Below are positions 12,701 through 20,039 of a stretch of 64,000 nucleotides of DNA, piece by piece. This stretch comes from JAVJSD01 sp040219575 (GTDB lineage: Bacteria > Planctomycetota > Planctomycetia > Pirellulales > Pirellulaceae): contig JAVJSD010000058.1 in the NCBI GenBank assembly GCA_040219575.1, positions 1-64,000 of the forward strand, read 5' to 3'. Position 1 is the stretch's first letter. Each line of letters opens with the position of its first letter. The position numbers and the translations under genes were made by a program. A model generated the notes under the pieces. The model did no database searches. It was given only the letters and a program-made list of their open reading frames with translations, and was not told the DNA's origin.

Positions 12701-12992
12701 CGAGGTCTGGGGACGCTGGCAGCCGGGGACCGGGCCGGTGATCGGCGTGGCGGGAACCCCCAAAGACGAAGGCCTGCAGATCGACGCCGTCGAGCCGAAG
12801 TCGCCCGCCGCCCAGGCGGAAATGAAGCCGGGCGACATCGTGCGGAAGTGCAACGGCGAGTCGATCGTGAGCCTCAGCGACATTGATCGCACGCTCATCG
12901 AAATGAGCGCGGGCGACGAGGTGCAGCTCGACGTACTGCGCAGCGGCAAGACGATCGAGATCCGCGTGAAGCTGGCGCCGCGCCTACCGTGA
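9741..12992 (+). CDS. Secreted NPCBM-domain protein with trypsin-like (HtrA-type) and PDZ domains; catalytic Ser replaced by Thr
   Basis: This 1083-residue protein starts at a GTG and has an N-terminal hydrophobic export segment (about 15-35). Residues about 325-455 look like an NPCBM carbohydrate-binding module (RFGRNVAGG..GGIGVHASC). Residues about 815-985 look like an HtrA-type protease: H845 in TSGHLAV, D876 in REFDLAMIKLD, and the nucleophile position in DAATGGPLVD, where Thr945 stands in place of Ser. A PDZ domain (about 1000-1080, GLQIDAVEPKSPAAQAEMKPGD) ends the protein. It probably acts outside the cytoplasmic membrane. With Thr at the nucleophile it may be inactive or slow, serving as a carbohydrate/peptide-binding scaffold. 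No operon partner lies downstream. Confidence 0.75.
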   Translation: MTTRVQFAPQFVRRHAALVFSLVCVTLAAGISGGPLRGEDRPRFEALLQDGTRLEGDSLTGWHTAQGQPQLNGRPLLSDGNPMRWLRDRANSPAPPAEAFVETWCGDRLPGVVVGYQDAGEESFHAAPAHFLVEPAEPLRLRATSDAVSVRVVARYVRRIVLERRSVEKYEPGMVFFRDGRSARFRAIRFAEASVNLLLEDGPLRAAFSELAEIHFPVTDFWNGYFEELAVLSPDGRSRLLQIETTAGLSVTASLARLAVEVRGNPQDFTRWVHGVQPAWSLDVLWIYNGDIWMRRSFAPHEVPLARILSEPPEQRSLLSGAGFLPRFGRNVAGGPLRSGGRDFGGGIGVHASCRLTFPLPNCAETFQTQVGIDASSGDGGCIRARVFAEGKGRPLFESEFLVGSEKVADTGALALVTDGKPAKALILEIDPAHDGRPRGADPFDIRDAADWLDPRLMLAKDRVAEEIAARIAMQIEAWRGWSVRLPENGELRCLSHWHESAATDGAFRVGSVALEEACSLRRRFKLGPADNWLVLMVSRENGGDPPLQLEVRVDGAPAGQYDVPLREGGSMSAQPIAVPLTPFHPADGGEREVEIEVRQLPGNPNTPVFWDALRLTEHLPTLYQLFEDRGEFESVDGGEARVMLIKDDVHSGKSALKVTAPGRFRLKFADPIPIRGDPKWGEYRFLRFAFKKFGEGRISLELEHERSDERPLRFDAGLGDPCEGDAKRVWMTRLPEEWVVITPPERTDLFAELGEINITGLVLGVPDGEYALFDHIYLGRTPSDLDDVPASVPADVANDRARREAIRPLLDKVGEATLQIDFGDGRRGCGVLVSKDGWALTSGHLAVAPDQKVTVRLADGRALQGATRGVSREFDLAMIKLDGADDLPMLPLSDAETLPENAIYVAGYHAVSAPEQDVQLQIVQLRRVYRGSLWCSLDAADAATGGPLVDQQGRLLGVFYHRDKFGRALFARTEKDDDVLSRLRNGEVWGRWQPGTGPVIGVAGTPKDEGLQIDAVEPKSPAAQAEMKPGDIVRKCNGESIVSLSDIDRTLIEMSAGDEVQLDVLRSGKTIEIRVKLAPRLP

Positions 12993-13222
12993 CCGGCGGG
13001 GGAGATTTCGTTTAGCGCAGGCGCCGACGTCTCACCGATACAAAAGCTCGATCGACTTGGTTCGACGCAGGATGCGTGGTTTCGGTTAAGAGTCGAACGG
13101 TTGCGTTCCTTGCGCCCGCTTGGCCGCTTATGCAAGCGGGGGCGCTTGCGGTATGCTTGCGGAACCGACGGCGTCTTCACGCCGCGGATATAACCGCAGC
13201 GCCCCGCTTCGCTTTGCCTGCC

Positions 13223-15043
13223 ATGTGGTCGTCGAGGCTGTTTGGAAAACTCTTTCTGGTGTACGTCGTGCTGAACGTGGCGATGGCGGCCGCGTTTCTC
13301 GTGCTGCTCTCGAATTGGCAGAGGCGGCAGTTGGTCGAGCGGGTCGAGCAGACGCTGGCGAGCACCGCCGCGGCGTTGCGGATCCAGGTCGAGGCGCCGA
13401 TCGCGCGCTGGTCGGCGGCGCCCGGCGAGTTCGCGGAGGACGAGGCCGCCGCCGAGGAGCGTGAGGCGATCCGCGGCCGGTTGCAGCAGATTGCGGAGCG
13501 ACTGGCCAAGGACACCGGCACGCGGATCACGCTGATCGCCTCAAGCGGCGACGTGATCGCCGACTCGGACGGCGACCCGGCCTCGATGGACAACCACCGC
13601 GACCGCCCGGAAGTGCAGCAGGCCCGAACTTCGGGCGAAGGTCGAGCGGAGCGTCGCAGTTCCACCGTCGGCGAGTGGATGTTGTACAAGACTCTGCGGA
13701 TCGACGCGCCCCGGGAGCAGCCGTCGATTGTGCGCGTGGCGGTCAGTTCCGACTCGATCGATGCGCAAGTCGCGTCCATGCGGTGGCTGCAGTGGGGCTT
13801 GGCGGCGGCGATGATGATGATCGCCCTGGGGCTGACCTACGTGGCCATGAACCGCGTGCTGCGGCCGCTGCGGAACCTGACCTCGGCGGCTCAGGACATG
13901 GCGGCCGGCAAGTACGACCGGGCGTCGCTGGTCCGCAGCCACGACGAGATCGGCGCGCTGTCGTCGGCCTTTCGCGAGATGCAGAACGAGGTGGTGCGGC
14001 GAATCAATCTGCTGGAGGAAGGCAACGAGCGGATGATGACCGTGCTGACCAGTATGGATGAGGGCATTATCGCCGTCGACGATCGGGAGCGGATCCTGCT
14101 GGCCAACCAGGCCAGCCGACGCCTGCTCGAATTCGCGGCCTCAGAACCGGTCGGACGCCAACTGCTGGAAGTCACGCGCAGCCGGCCGGTGCACGAGGCC
14201 GTCGTCGAGGCGCTGCGGAACGGCAAAGCGGTCCACCGCGAGTTCGAAACGCCCGGCGCTCGACGCCGGGCGCTGTCGCTGCGGGCCGCCTGTTTTCCGG
14301 GCGATCCCCCCTCGGGCGTCGTCGTCGTGCTGCGTGACATGTCGGAACTTCGACGGCTGGAGAACCTTCGCCGCGAACTGGTGGCCAACGTCTCGCACGA
14401 GTTGAAGACGCCGCTGGCCTCGATCAAGGCCTATGCCGAGACGCTGCGGTTGGGGGCGGTCGACGATCCCGAAAACTCCTTGCGTTTCGTCGGCCGTATC
14501 GAGGATCAGGCTGACCGGTTGCACCAACTGATTATCGATATGCTGCAGATCGCCCGCGTCGAATCGGGCCAGCAGGCGTTTGAAATCGGCGACGTGCCGC
14601 TTGCCGAGGTCGTGGAGGCGTGCCTGGCGGACTACGAGGAGGTCGCCGCGGCCAAGCGTATTGAATTGGCCGTTCGCCCCAGCGAGACGCCCCTTCACGT
14701 TCGAGCCGACGAAGAAGGGCTGCACACGATACTCAGCAACCTGATCGACAACGCCATCAAATACACCTCGGAGGGCGGCTGCGTGACCGTCCAATGGCGT
14801 GAACAGGCCGCTTCGGCGCTGCTGGAGGTGAGCGACACGGGCATCGGCATCGCCGAGGAGGATCAGGCCCGCGTGTTCGAGCGTTTCTTTCGCGTCGACA
14901 AAGCGCGATCGCGCGAACTGGGCGGCACCGGACTTGGGCTGTCGATTGTGAAACATCTGACGCAGTCCTTCGGCGGCACCGTCGGCATCGTTAGCGAGGT
15001 TGGCAAAGGAAGCACCTTCCGCATCGCCTTGCCCAAGTGCTGA
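13223..15043 (+). CDS. PhoR-like sensor histidine kinase
   Basis: A 606-residue membrane sensor. TM1 lies at about 10-30 (LFLVYVVLNVAMAAAFLVLL), followed by an extracytoplasmic region of about 155 residues. TM2 lies at about 187-208, then a HAMP linker, a PAS-like domain (about 277-375), HisKA with phospho-accepting His392 (VANVSHELKTPL), and a HATPase domain with the N box (DNAIKYTS) and G boxes (DTGIGI, GGTGLGLSIVKH). The order matches PhoR/VicK kinases. I use the ATG at 13223; the 49 codons before it are arginine/alanine-rich and lack a ribosome site. No response regulator is adjacent, so it is an orphan here. The stimulus is unknown; phosphate limitation is only an analogy. Confidence 0.88.
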   Translation: MWSSRLFGKLFLVYVVLNVAMAAAFLVLLSNWQRRQLVERVEQTLASTAAALRIQVEAPIARWSAAPGEFAEDEAAAEEREAIRGRLQQIAERLAKDTGTRITLIASSGDVIADSDGDPASMDNHRDRPEVQQARTSGEGRAERRSSTVGEWMLYKTLRIDAPREQPSIVRVAVSSDSIDAQVASMRWLQWGLAAAMMMIALGLTYVAMNRVLRPLRNLTSAAQDMAAGKYDRASLVRSHDEIGALSSAFREMQNEVVRRINLLEEGNERMMTVLTSMDEGIIAVDDRERILLANQASRRLLEFAASEPVGRQLLEVTRSRPVHEAVVEALRNGKAVHREFETPGARRRALSLRAACFPGDPPSGVVVVLRDMSELRRLENLRRELVANVSHELKTPLASIKAYAETLRLGAVDDPENSLRFVGRIEDQADRLHQLIIDMLQIARVESGQQAFEIGDVPLAEVVEACLADYEEVAAAKRIELAVRPSETPLHVRADEEGLHTILSNLIDNAIKYTSEGGCVTVQWREQAASALLEVSDTGIGIAEEDQARVFERFFRVDKARSRELGGTGLGLSIVKHLTQSFGGTVGIVSEVGKGSTFRIALPKC

Positions 15044-15077
15044 GGCGGCGTCCCCGAGTATACGAGCAGGTGATGTG

Positions 15078-16019
15078 GTGACGTTGATCGTGGTGGGTTC
15101 GATCAATACCGACCTCGTGGTCCGCGGGCCGCGACTTCCCCAACCCGGCGAAACGGTGCTGGGCGGAACGTTTTACCGCGCCGCGGGCGGGAAGGGGGCC
15201 AATCAAGCGGTGGCGGCGGCCCGCGGCGGGCGGCGGCCGGTCGCGCTGGTGTCGGCGGTGGGGGACGATGACTTCGGCCGCGAGGCGCTGGCCGGACTGC
15301 GGCGCGAAGGCATCGACTGCGAGCGGGTGAAGACGGTCGCCGGCGAGGCCTCCGGCATCGCGCTGATCCTCGTCGACCAGCAGGGCGAGAACTGCATCAG
15401 CGTGGCCTCGGGGGCGAATCGTTTCCTGCTGCCGGACGACATTGACTCGTTGCCCGACGCGCTGCTGGAGCGAGCGTCGGCGCTGTTGGCGAGTCTGGAG
15501 GTTCCGCTGGAGACCACCGCCGCGGCGTTGCGTCGGGCTCGCGGCGCCGGCCTGACGACGGTGTTGAATCCCGCGCCGGCGTCGCCCGCGCTGGTATCTT
15601 CCGGAGTGTTGGAGCACGTCGACCTTCTCACACCGAACGAGCATGAGGCGGCGATGTTGACGCGGATGGAGGTCGACAGTCCCGAGGCGGCCATTGAGGC
15701 GGGCCGCATGTTGAGGACGCTTGGCTGCGGCGCCGTGGTCGTGACTCTGGGCGAACGGGGTTGCGTGGTGGTCGCCGAGGATACGCTGGTGCTGGAGGCG
15801 ATCCGTGTCGAACCGGTCGACGCCACGGCGGCGGGCGACGCTTTCAGCGGCGTGCTGGCCGCCATGCTGGGCGAAGGCGTGCCGTTGCCCGAGGCCGCGC
15901 GTCGGGCGACAATCGCCGCCGGGCTGACGGTGACCAGGCGGGGCGCCCAGCCGTCGCTGCCGACCTGGCAGGAAGTGGAAGCGCAAGCCGAAATCGAAAA
16001 GCGAAGATCCGGCGACTGA
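15078..16019 (+). CDS. rbsK: Ribokinase
   Basis: This 313-residue PfkB-family kinase would phosphorylate D-ribose at O5 with ATP. It contains VVGSINTDLVV at the N-terminus, the ribokinase-specific GGKGANQAVAAA box (about residues 38-50) and the C-terminal DATAAGDAFSG catalytic box, whose 'AAGD' variant also occurs in E. coli RbsK. I chose the GTG at 15078, four bases after an AGGTGA ribosome site; a longer frame reaches back into the histidine kinase gene and is not believable. Length is close to the 309 residues of E. coli RbsK. No ribose transporter or repressor is adjacent. Confidence 0.85.
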   Translation: MTLIVVGSINTDLVVRGPRLPQPGETVLGGTFYRAAGGKGANQAVAAARGGRRPVALVSAVGDDDFGREALAGLRREGIDCERVKTVAGEASGIALILVDQQGENCISVASGANRFLLPDDIDSLPDALLERASALLASLEVPLETTAAALRRARGAGLTTVLNPAPASPALVSSGVLEHVDLLTPNEHEAAMLTRMEVDSPEAAIEAGRMLRTLGCGAVVVTLGERGCVVVAEDTLVLEAIRVEPVDATAAGDAFSGVLAAMLGEGVPLPEAARRATIAAGLTVTRRGAQPSLPTWQEVEAQAEIEKRRSGD

Positions 16020-16040
16020 AACGGGCGATGGTCTGGCAGT

Positions 16041-16853
16041 ATGCAGCGAATTGCGATCGAAGATTTCGACGATCCCCAGCTGGCGGCGTATCGCGATTTG
16101 CCGCGCCGCGCCGCCGCGCGCGAGAGCGGCAAGTTCATCGTCGAGGGACGATGGCTGGTGGAGCGCCTGTTGACGAGTCGCTGCGAGGTCGAGTCGATTC
16201 TGGTCGCCGAGAGGCACGCCGAGGAAATCGCGGAACTTGCCGGTGAGATGCCGGTGACGATGTTCACCATGACGCAGCGCCGCCTCGAAGAGACGGTCGG
16301 GTTTCGCTTTCACCGGGGCATGCTGGCATGCGGTCGTCGTCCGCCGTCGCTCGAACTCGAATCGGTGCTGAGCGCCGATCCCGCAACTCTCGATTCCGCC
16401 CGACCGCTGACCCTCGTCGCTTGCGCCGACATCGACGACCCGGAAAACCTGGGCGGCATCCTTCGTAACTGCGCGGCGTTCGGCGTCGATGCCGTGCTCA
16501 CGGGCCAAGGGTCGGCCGATCCATTTTCCCGCCGCGCGCTGCGCGTCTCGATGGGGGCCTCGCTCAAACTGCCGATCGTGGAAGCGGACGACCTCGGCCA
16601 ATTGCTGCAACAACTGCGCGATCGCTGGCAGGTCGAAACAGCGGCGGCGGTGCTCGACGAGGCCGCGGAGCAACTGCCGGACTTTGGTCGCTCACGACGG
16701 ACGGCGCTGGTGTTTGGCAACGAAGGGCAGGGCCTATCCCCGGAACTGCTCGCCCACTGCGACCGCCGCGTGACGTTGCCGATGCGGTTGGGCACCGATT
16801 CGCTGAACGTGGCGGTGGCCTCCGGGATTTTTTTGTACCACGTCACGCGCTAG
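16041..16853 (+). CDS. SpoU/TrmH-family RNA 2'-O-methyltransferase
   Basis: This 270-residue protein has the SpoU (SPOUT, trefoil-knot) C-terminal domain. The motifs are DIDDPENLGGILRNCAAFGVDAV (motif 1), LVFGNEGQGLS (motif 2) and LPMRLGTDSLNVAVASGIFLYH (motif 3), the last two forming the SAM-binding knot. The N-terminal about 100 residues look like the RNA-binding substrate domain of TrmH/RlmB relatives. It would methylate a ribose 2'-OH in tRNA or rRNA. The gene follows rbsK after 21 bases and is probably co-transcribed. The target nucleotide cannot be deduced. Confidence 0.88.
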   Translation: MQRIAIEDFDDPQLAAYRDLPRRAAARESGKFIVEGRWLVERLLTSRCEVESILVAERHAEEIAELAGEMPVTMFTMTQRRLEETVGFRFHRGMLACGRRPPSLELESVLSADPATLDSARPLTLVACADIDDPENLGGILRNCAAFGVDAVLTGQGSADPFSRRALRVSMGASLKLPIVEADDLGQLLQQLRDRWQVETAAAVLDEAAEQLPDFGRSRRTALVFGNEGQGLSPELLAHCDRRVTLPMRLGTDSLNVAVASGIFLYHVTR

Positions 16854-16858
16854 CGCCG

Positions 16859-17824
16859 TTACTTGCCGCCGTATTCGAAACGCACACTGCGGGTGTCGCG
16901 CTCGGCGCCGGTGGGCGTCGCCAGCGGCCCGTAAAGTTCGGGACGGCGGGCTTTGATCCACCGCACGCCGGTGCAGCGGTCGCGCAGCGAGGCGTCGAGT
17001 TCGGCGACGACCAATTCATCGCGGGCCCGCCACGTCTCGCTCACGATGCGGCCGTACGGATCGATCACCATCGCGTTGCCCGTGCGGACCTCGTTGTCGT
17101 CCCGCCCCACGCCGTTGCTGAACACCAGGAACACACCATTGTCGTGTGCCCGCGACGGCAGCCAGCGCAGCAGCCAGCCGCGACCCTTGTCGCCGCGGAA
17201 TTCGGCCTCGATCGCCTCGGGGTCCTGCTCGCGGTTCTCCCACAAGGCCGGATCGACCAGGCCCATGGCCAGGGGACTGCCCGAGGCGCAGCCGCCGGTT
17301 TGATGCGGGGCGAGCAGAATCTCGGCCCCGGCCAGGGCGGTGATGCGGACGTTCTCGACGAGGTTGTTGTCGTAGCAGATCAGCACCCCCACACGGCAAC
17401 CGTGCGGTGTATCGAACACCGTGAACTCATCGCCGGAGTCCATGTGCTCGCTGACGAAGCAATGCAGCTTGCGATGCCGCGCGACGCCGCCGTCGGGCAT
17501 GGCGACGACCTGCGTGTTGTACATCCGCCCGTCGTCGGCCGCCTCGACCAATCCGGCGCTGATCGTCATGTCGTAGCGCTGCGAAAGCTCCAGGAGACGC
17601 CGCGACGCCGGGCCGTCGAACACCGGTTCGGCCAGTTCCCAAAGCTGGTCGCGCGAGAGGTTGCGCAGGTGCCAGTAGCCGCTGATGCAGCACTCGGGAA
17701 AGTTGATGATCTTCACATCCTCCGCGGCAGCCTGCTCGACGAACTGTTCGATCGTGCGAAGGTTGGCGGCCTTGTCGCCGGGTGCATGCTGGAACTGCGT
17801 CGCCGCGACCTTGATGTTTCGCAC
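16859..17824 (-). CDS. Carbon-nitrogen hydrolase (nitrilase superfamily)
   Basis: This 321-residue amidase/nitrilase-fold enzyme shows the full triad: Glu44 (NFPECC), Lys119 (RHRKLH) and Cys150 (LICYDNN). It would hydrolyse a C-N bond of an amide, carbamoyl compound or nitrile in the cytoplasm. I place the start at the GTG at 17824 (RNIKVAATQF) because an AAAGGA ribosome site lies 6 bases before it and family members begin with this strand; the ATG at 17944 adds 40 unrelated residues. It converges with the SpoU gene, only 5 bases from its stop. Substrate unknown. Confidence 0.85.
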   Translation of the reverse strand: MRNIKVAATQFQHAPGDKAANLRTIEQFVEQAAAEDVKIINFPECCISGYWHLRNLSRDQLWELAEPVFDGPASRRLLELSQRYDMTISAGLVEAADDGRMYNTQVVAMPDGGVARHRKLHCFVSEHMDSGDEFTVFDTPHGCRVGVLICYDNNLVENVRITALAGAEILLAPHQTGGCASGSPLAMGLVDPALWENREQDPEAIEAEFRGDKGRGWLLRWLPSRAHDNGVFLVFSNGVGRDDNEVRTGNAMVIDPYGRIVSETWRARDELVVAELDASLRDRCTGVRWIKARRPELYGPLATPTGAERDTRSVRFEYGGK

Positions 17825-18051
17825 TTGGAATCCTTTCGATTCGTCGCCAATACTTTGAATGAAGCTGGGAGGATCGTTGATTGAGGCCTGCATTGTCAAT
17901 GCCAACGATTTGGCGAAGAACATCGTTAATTGATGCGATCTCAATAAGCCGCCATCACACGCGCTGGAGCATCGTGCTGATACCGAAGGCGGCCGACTGC
18001 CCCGGTCAAGCCGGATAGTCGATTCGCGGCCGTCGCGATACGATAAGGTGC

Positions 18052-18891
18052 ATGTACGCCCACGCCCTCAATTGGTGGACGATTCTGCGCATCGCGCTCG
18101 AGGAGCGTCTGGTCTATCGCACCGATTTCGCGCTGGGCACCGCCATGCGGTTCTTGCCCACCATTACGCAGGTGTTCTTCTGGAGGGCCGTGCTGGAATC
18201 GGTGCGAAGCGGAGGCGGCGAAGGGAACGTGGCCGGCTACACCTTTGAGCAGATGGTGGCCTACCTGCTGCTGACCATGCTCAGCCGCGCCTTTTCCAGC
18301 ATGCCGGGATTGGCCTCGGGCGTCGCCATGCAGATCCGCAACGGCGAAGTGAAGAAATACCTGATCCAACCGGTCGACATGCTCGGCTTCCTGTTGCTGC
18401 AGCGCGTGGCCCACAAGCTGGCGTACTTTTCCGTGGCCTTTATTCCCTTCGGTATCGTGTTCTTTCTCTGCCGGGGATTCTTCACCGACGTGGTGTTCAA
18501 TATCGAAACCATCTCGGCGTTCGTGGCGGCGCTGCTGATGGGTTTTCTGCTGGGCTACTTCCTGGAGGCTTCGATCGGGTTGATCGGCTTCTGGTTTCTG
18601 GAGGTCAGCTCGCTGCTGTTCGTGTACATGCTGCTGAGTTTCTTCCTCTCGGGCCACATGTTCCCGCTCGACTTCCTGCCGACCGAACCGATCAACTGGC
18701 AGGCCATCGTCCGCTTCTCTCCGCTGCAATACCTGGCTTACTTCCCTGCGGCCGTGCTGTTGGGCAAGGTGCAGGGTGCGGAGCTTATCACCGGCCTGTG
18801 GGTCGAAGCCGCCTGGATCGGCTTCTTCATTCTCGTCAGCCGAATCATGTGGCGAATGGGGGTGAAAAGGTACAGCGGGTATGGAGGGTGA
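18052..18891 (+). CDS. ABC-2 type transporter permease (COG4587-like)
   Basis: This 279-residue polytopic protein has about six hydrophobic segments, including AAVLLGKVQ.. and LLMGFLLGYFLEASIGLIGFW. Its NGEVKKYLIQPVDMLGF cytoplasmic loop is the conserved 'G.l...L..P' region of ABC-2 permeases. Together with the gene at 19100 it forms the usual heterodimeric permease pair of this uncharacterised exporter type. No ATPase gene lies next to the pair in this window, which is unusual because it normally precedes the permeases. The export substrate is unknown. Confidence 0.8.
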   Translation: MYAHALNWWTILRIALEERLVYRTDFALGTAMRFLPTITQVFFWRAVLESVRSGGGEGNVAGYTFEQMVAYLLLTMLSRAFSSMPGLASGVAMQIRNGEVKKYLIQPVDMLGFLLLQRVAHKLAYFSVAFIPFGIVFFLCRGFFTDVVFNIETISAFVAALLMGFLLGYFLEASIGLIGFWFLEVSSLLFVYMLLSFFLSGHMFPLDFLPTEPINWQAIVRFSPLQYLAYFPAAVLLGKVQGAELITGLWVEAAWIGFFILVSRIMWRMGVKRYSGYGG

Positions 18892-18900
18892 GGGGTTTTT

Positions 18901-18928
18901 GATTTCAGATTTCAGATTGCAGATTGAA
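18901..18928. repeat. Short 7-base tandem repeat (gatttca-type)
   Basis: Four head-to-tail units, gatttca, gatttca, gattgca and gattgaa, follow the stop of the first ABC permease. They are probably replication-slippage products in the intergenic spacer. The run lies between two co-oriented permease genes. Confidence 0.7.
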
Positions 18929-18977
18929 GGTCTCGCGGCAGTGTGACCTTCCACCACCTCTCATGTCACGCGCCGAC

Positions 18978-19097
18978 CACGACGACAAGACGTCGGCTTG
19001 GAGAAGCGACGTCCGCCGCATTTCACCACTCACCACTCACCACTCACCACTCACCACTCACCACTCACCACTCACGACTCACCACTCACGACTCACC
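18978..19097 (+). repeat. Dispersed intergenic element, copy A (stem plus 7-base tandem repeat)
   Basis: The element starts with a palindrome-rich part (acgacgacaagacgtcgg, then gaagcgacgtccgccgcat) and continues into about ten units of the 7-mer caccact with a few variants. An inverted copy with the same two-part order lies at 29192-29309. The tandem part ends 3 bases before the ATG of the second ABC permease, so it forms that gene's entire upstream region. Confidence 0.8.
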
Positions 19098-19099
19098 CC

Positions 19100-19966
19100 A
19101 TGCAATCTTCACCCGATCTTCGCCCCAGCTACCTGCGCGTGCTGCTCACGTTCGCCCGCAACAGCCTGGTGCGCGACATGACGTTTCGGGGCAACTTCGT
19201 GATTCAATGCGTCACGTCGCTGTCGTGGACGTTGATGAATCTGGGCTTTTACCTGATCGTTTTCGACCACACCAAGATGATCGGCGCCGACACCGGTTGG
19301 GGCCGGTACCAGTTCTACGTGTTCCTGGCGACCACCTGGCTGGTCAACAGCATGGTGCAGGCGTTCTTCATGCCCAACGCCGAGGAGTTCAGCGAGTTGA
19401 TCCGCACCGGCAATCTCGACTTCGCACTGCTCAAGCCGATTGACACGCAGTTCCTGGTTTCGTTCCACAAGGTCGACTGGGCGTCGCTGGTGAACGTGCT
19501 GATGAGCGCCGCGGTGTTGGGATACGCCGTCTGGCATCTCACGATGCGGTCGGCCGATCCGATCTCGGTCGGCCCGCTGACAGTCGTGCTGTACCTGTTC
19601 TACGTCGCCTGCGGCGTGACGATTCTTTACAGCCTGATGATCTCCCTCTCGGCGACCAGCATCTGGATGGGCCGCAACCAGGCCTTGTCGAACTTCTGGT
19701 TCTATATCACCAGCTTCTCCCGCTACCCGATGGAGATCTACAAACGAGGTTGGGGCATGCCGATGTTCTTGTTCTTTACGTTCATCGTGCCGGTGCTGCT
19801 GGTGGTCAACGTGCCGGCGCGGATCTTGGCGCAGCCGCTACGGACGAACGACCCCTGGATGTGGCCGCTGGCCGGCTTCTGCATCGTGGCGACGCTGGCC
19901 AGCTTGCTCGGCTCGCGGTGGATCTTTCGCCGCGCCCTGTTGAGCTACCGCAGCGCGAGCAGTTAG
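19100..19966 (+). CDS. ABC-2 type transporter permease (COG3694-like)
   Basis: This 288-residue integral membrane protein has about six hydrophobic segments. It shows the conserved loop RTGNLDFALLKPIDTQFLVSF (about residues 108-128) typical of the second subunit of this ABC-2 pair, and it would assemble with the product of 18052. I chose the ATG at 19100 (MQSSPDLRPSYL); the upstream frame only translates the tandem repeat as HHSPLTT units. Expression may be influenced by the repeat array that replaces a normal leader. No ATP-binding subunit is nearby. Confidence 0.8.
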   Translation: MQSSPDLRPSYLRVLLTFARNSLVRDMTFRGNFVIQCVTSLSWTLMNLGFYLIVFDHTKMIGADTGWGRYQFYVFLATTWLVNSMVQAFFMPNAEEFSELIRTGNLDFALLKPIDTQFLVSFHKVDWASLVNVLMSAAVLGYAVWHLTMRSADPISVGPLTVVLYLFYVACGVTILYSLMISLSATSIWMGRNQALSNFWFYITSFSRYPMEIYKRGWGMPMFLFFTFIVPVLLVVNVPARILAQPLRTNDPWMWPLAGFCIVATLASLLGSRWIFRRALLSYRSASS

Positions 19967-20039
19967 AACTACGCTACGCCGCAGGCGGCAGCGCGCCGCA
20001 GCGACGAGTTCGCGCACCCGATCGCTTCTTTCTCCGCCC

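Noticed and set aside
13136..13165. 15-base match gcggtatgcttgcgg to 58432-58446
   Set aside because: Short, GC-rich and isolated; it could occur by chance in a 64-kb window.
14991..16673. Long minus-strand open frame of 560 codons
   Set aside because: It is antisense to ribokinase and SpoU methyltransferase, which have clear family motifs; the translation is His/Arg/Gln rich, as expected for the reverse of high-GC genes.
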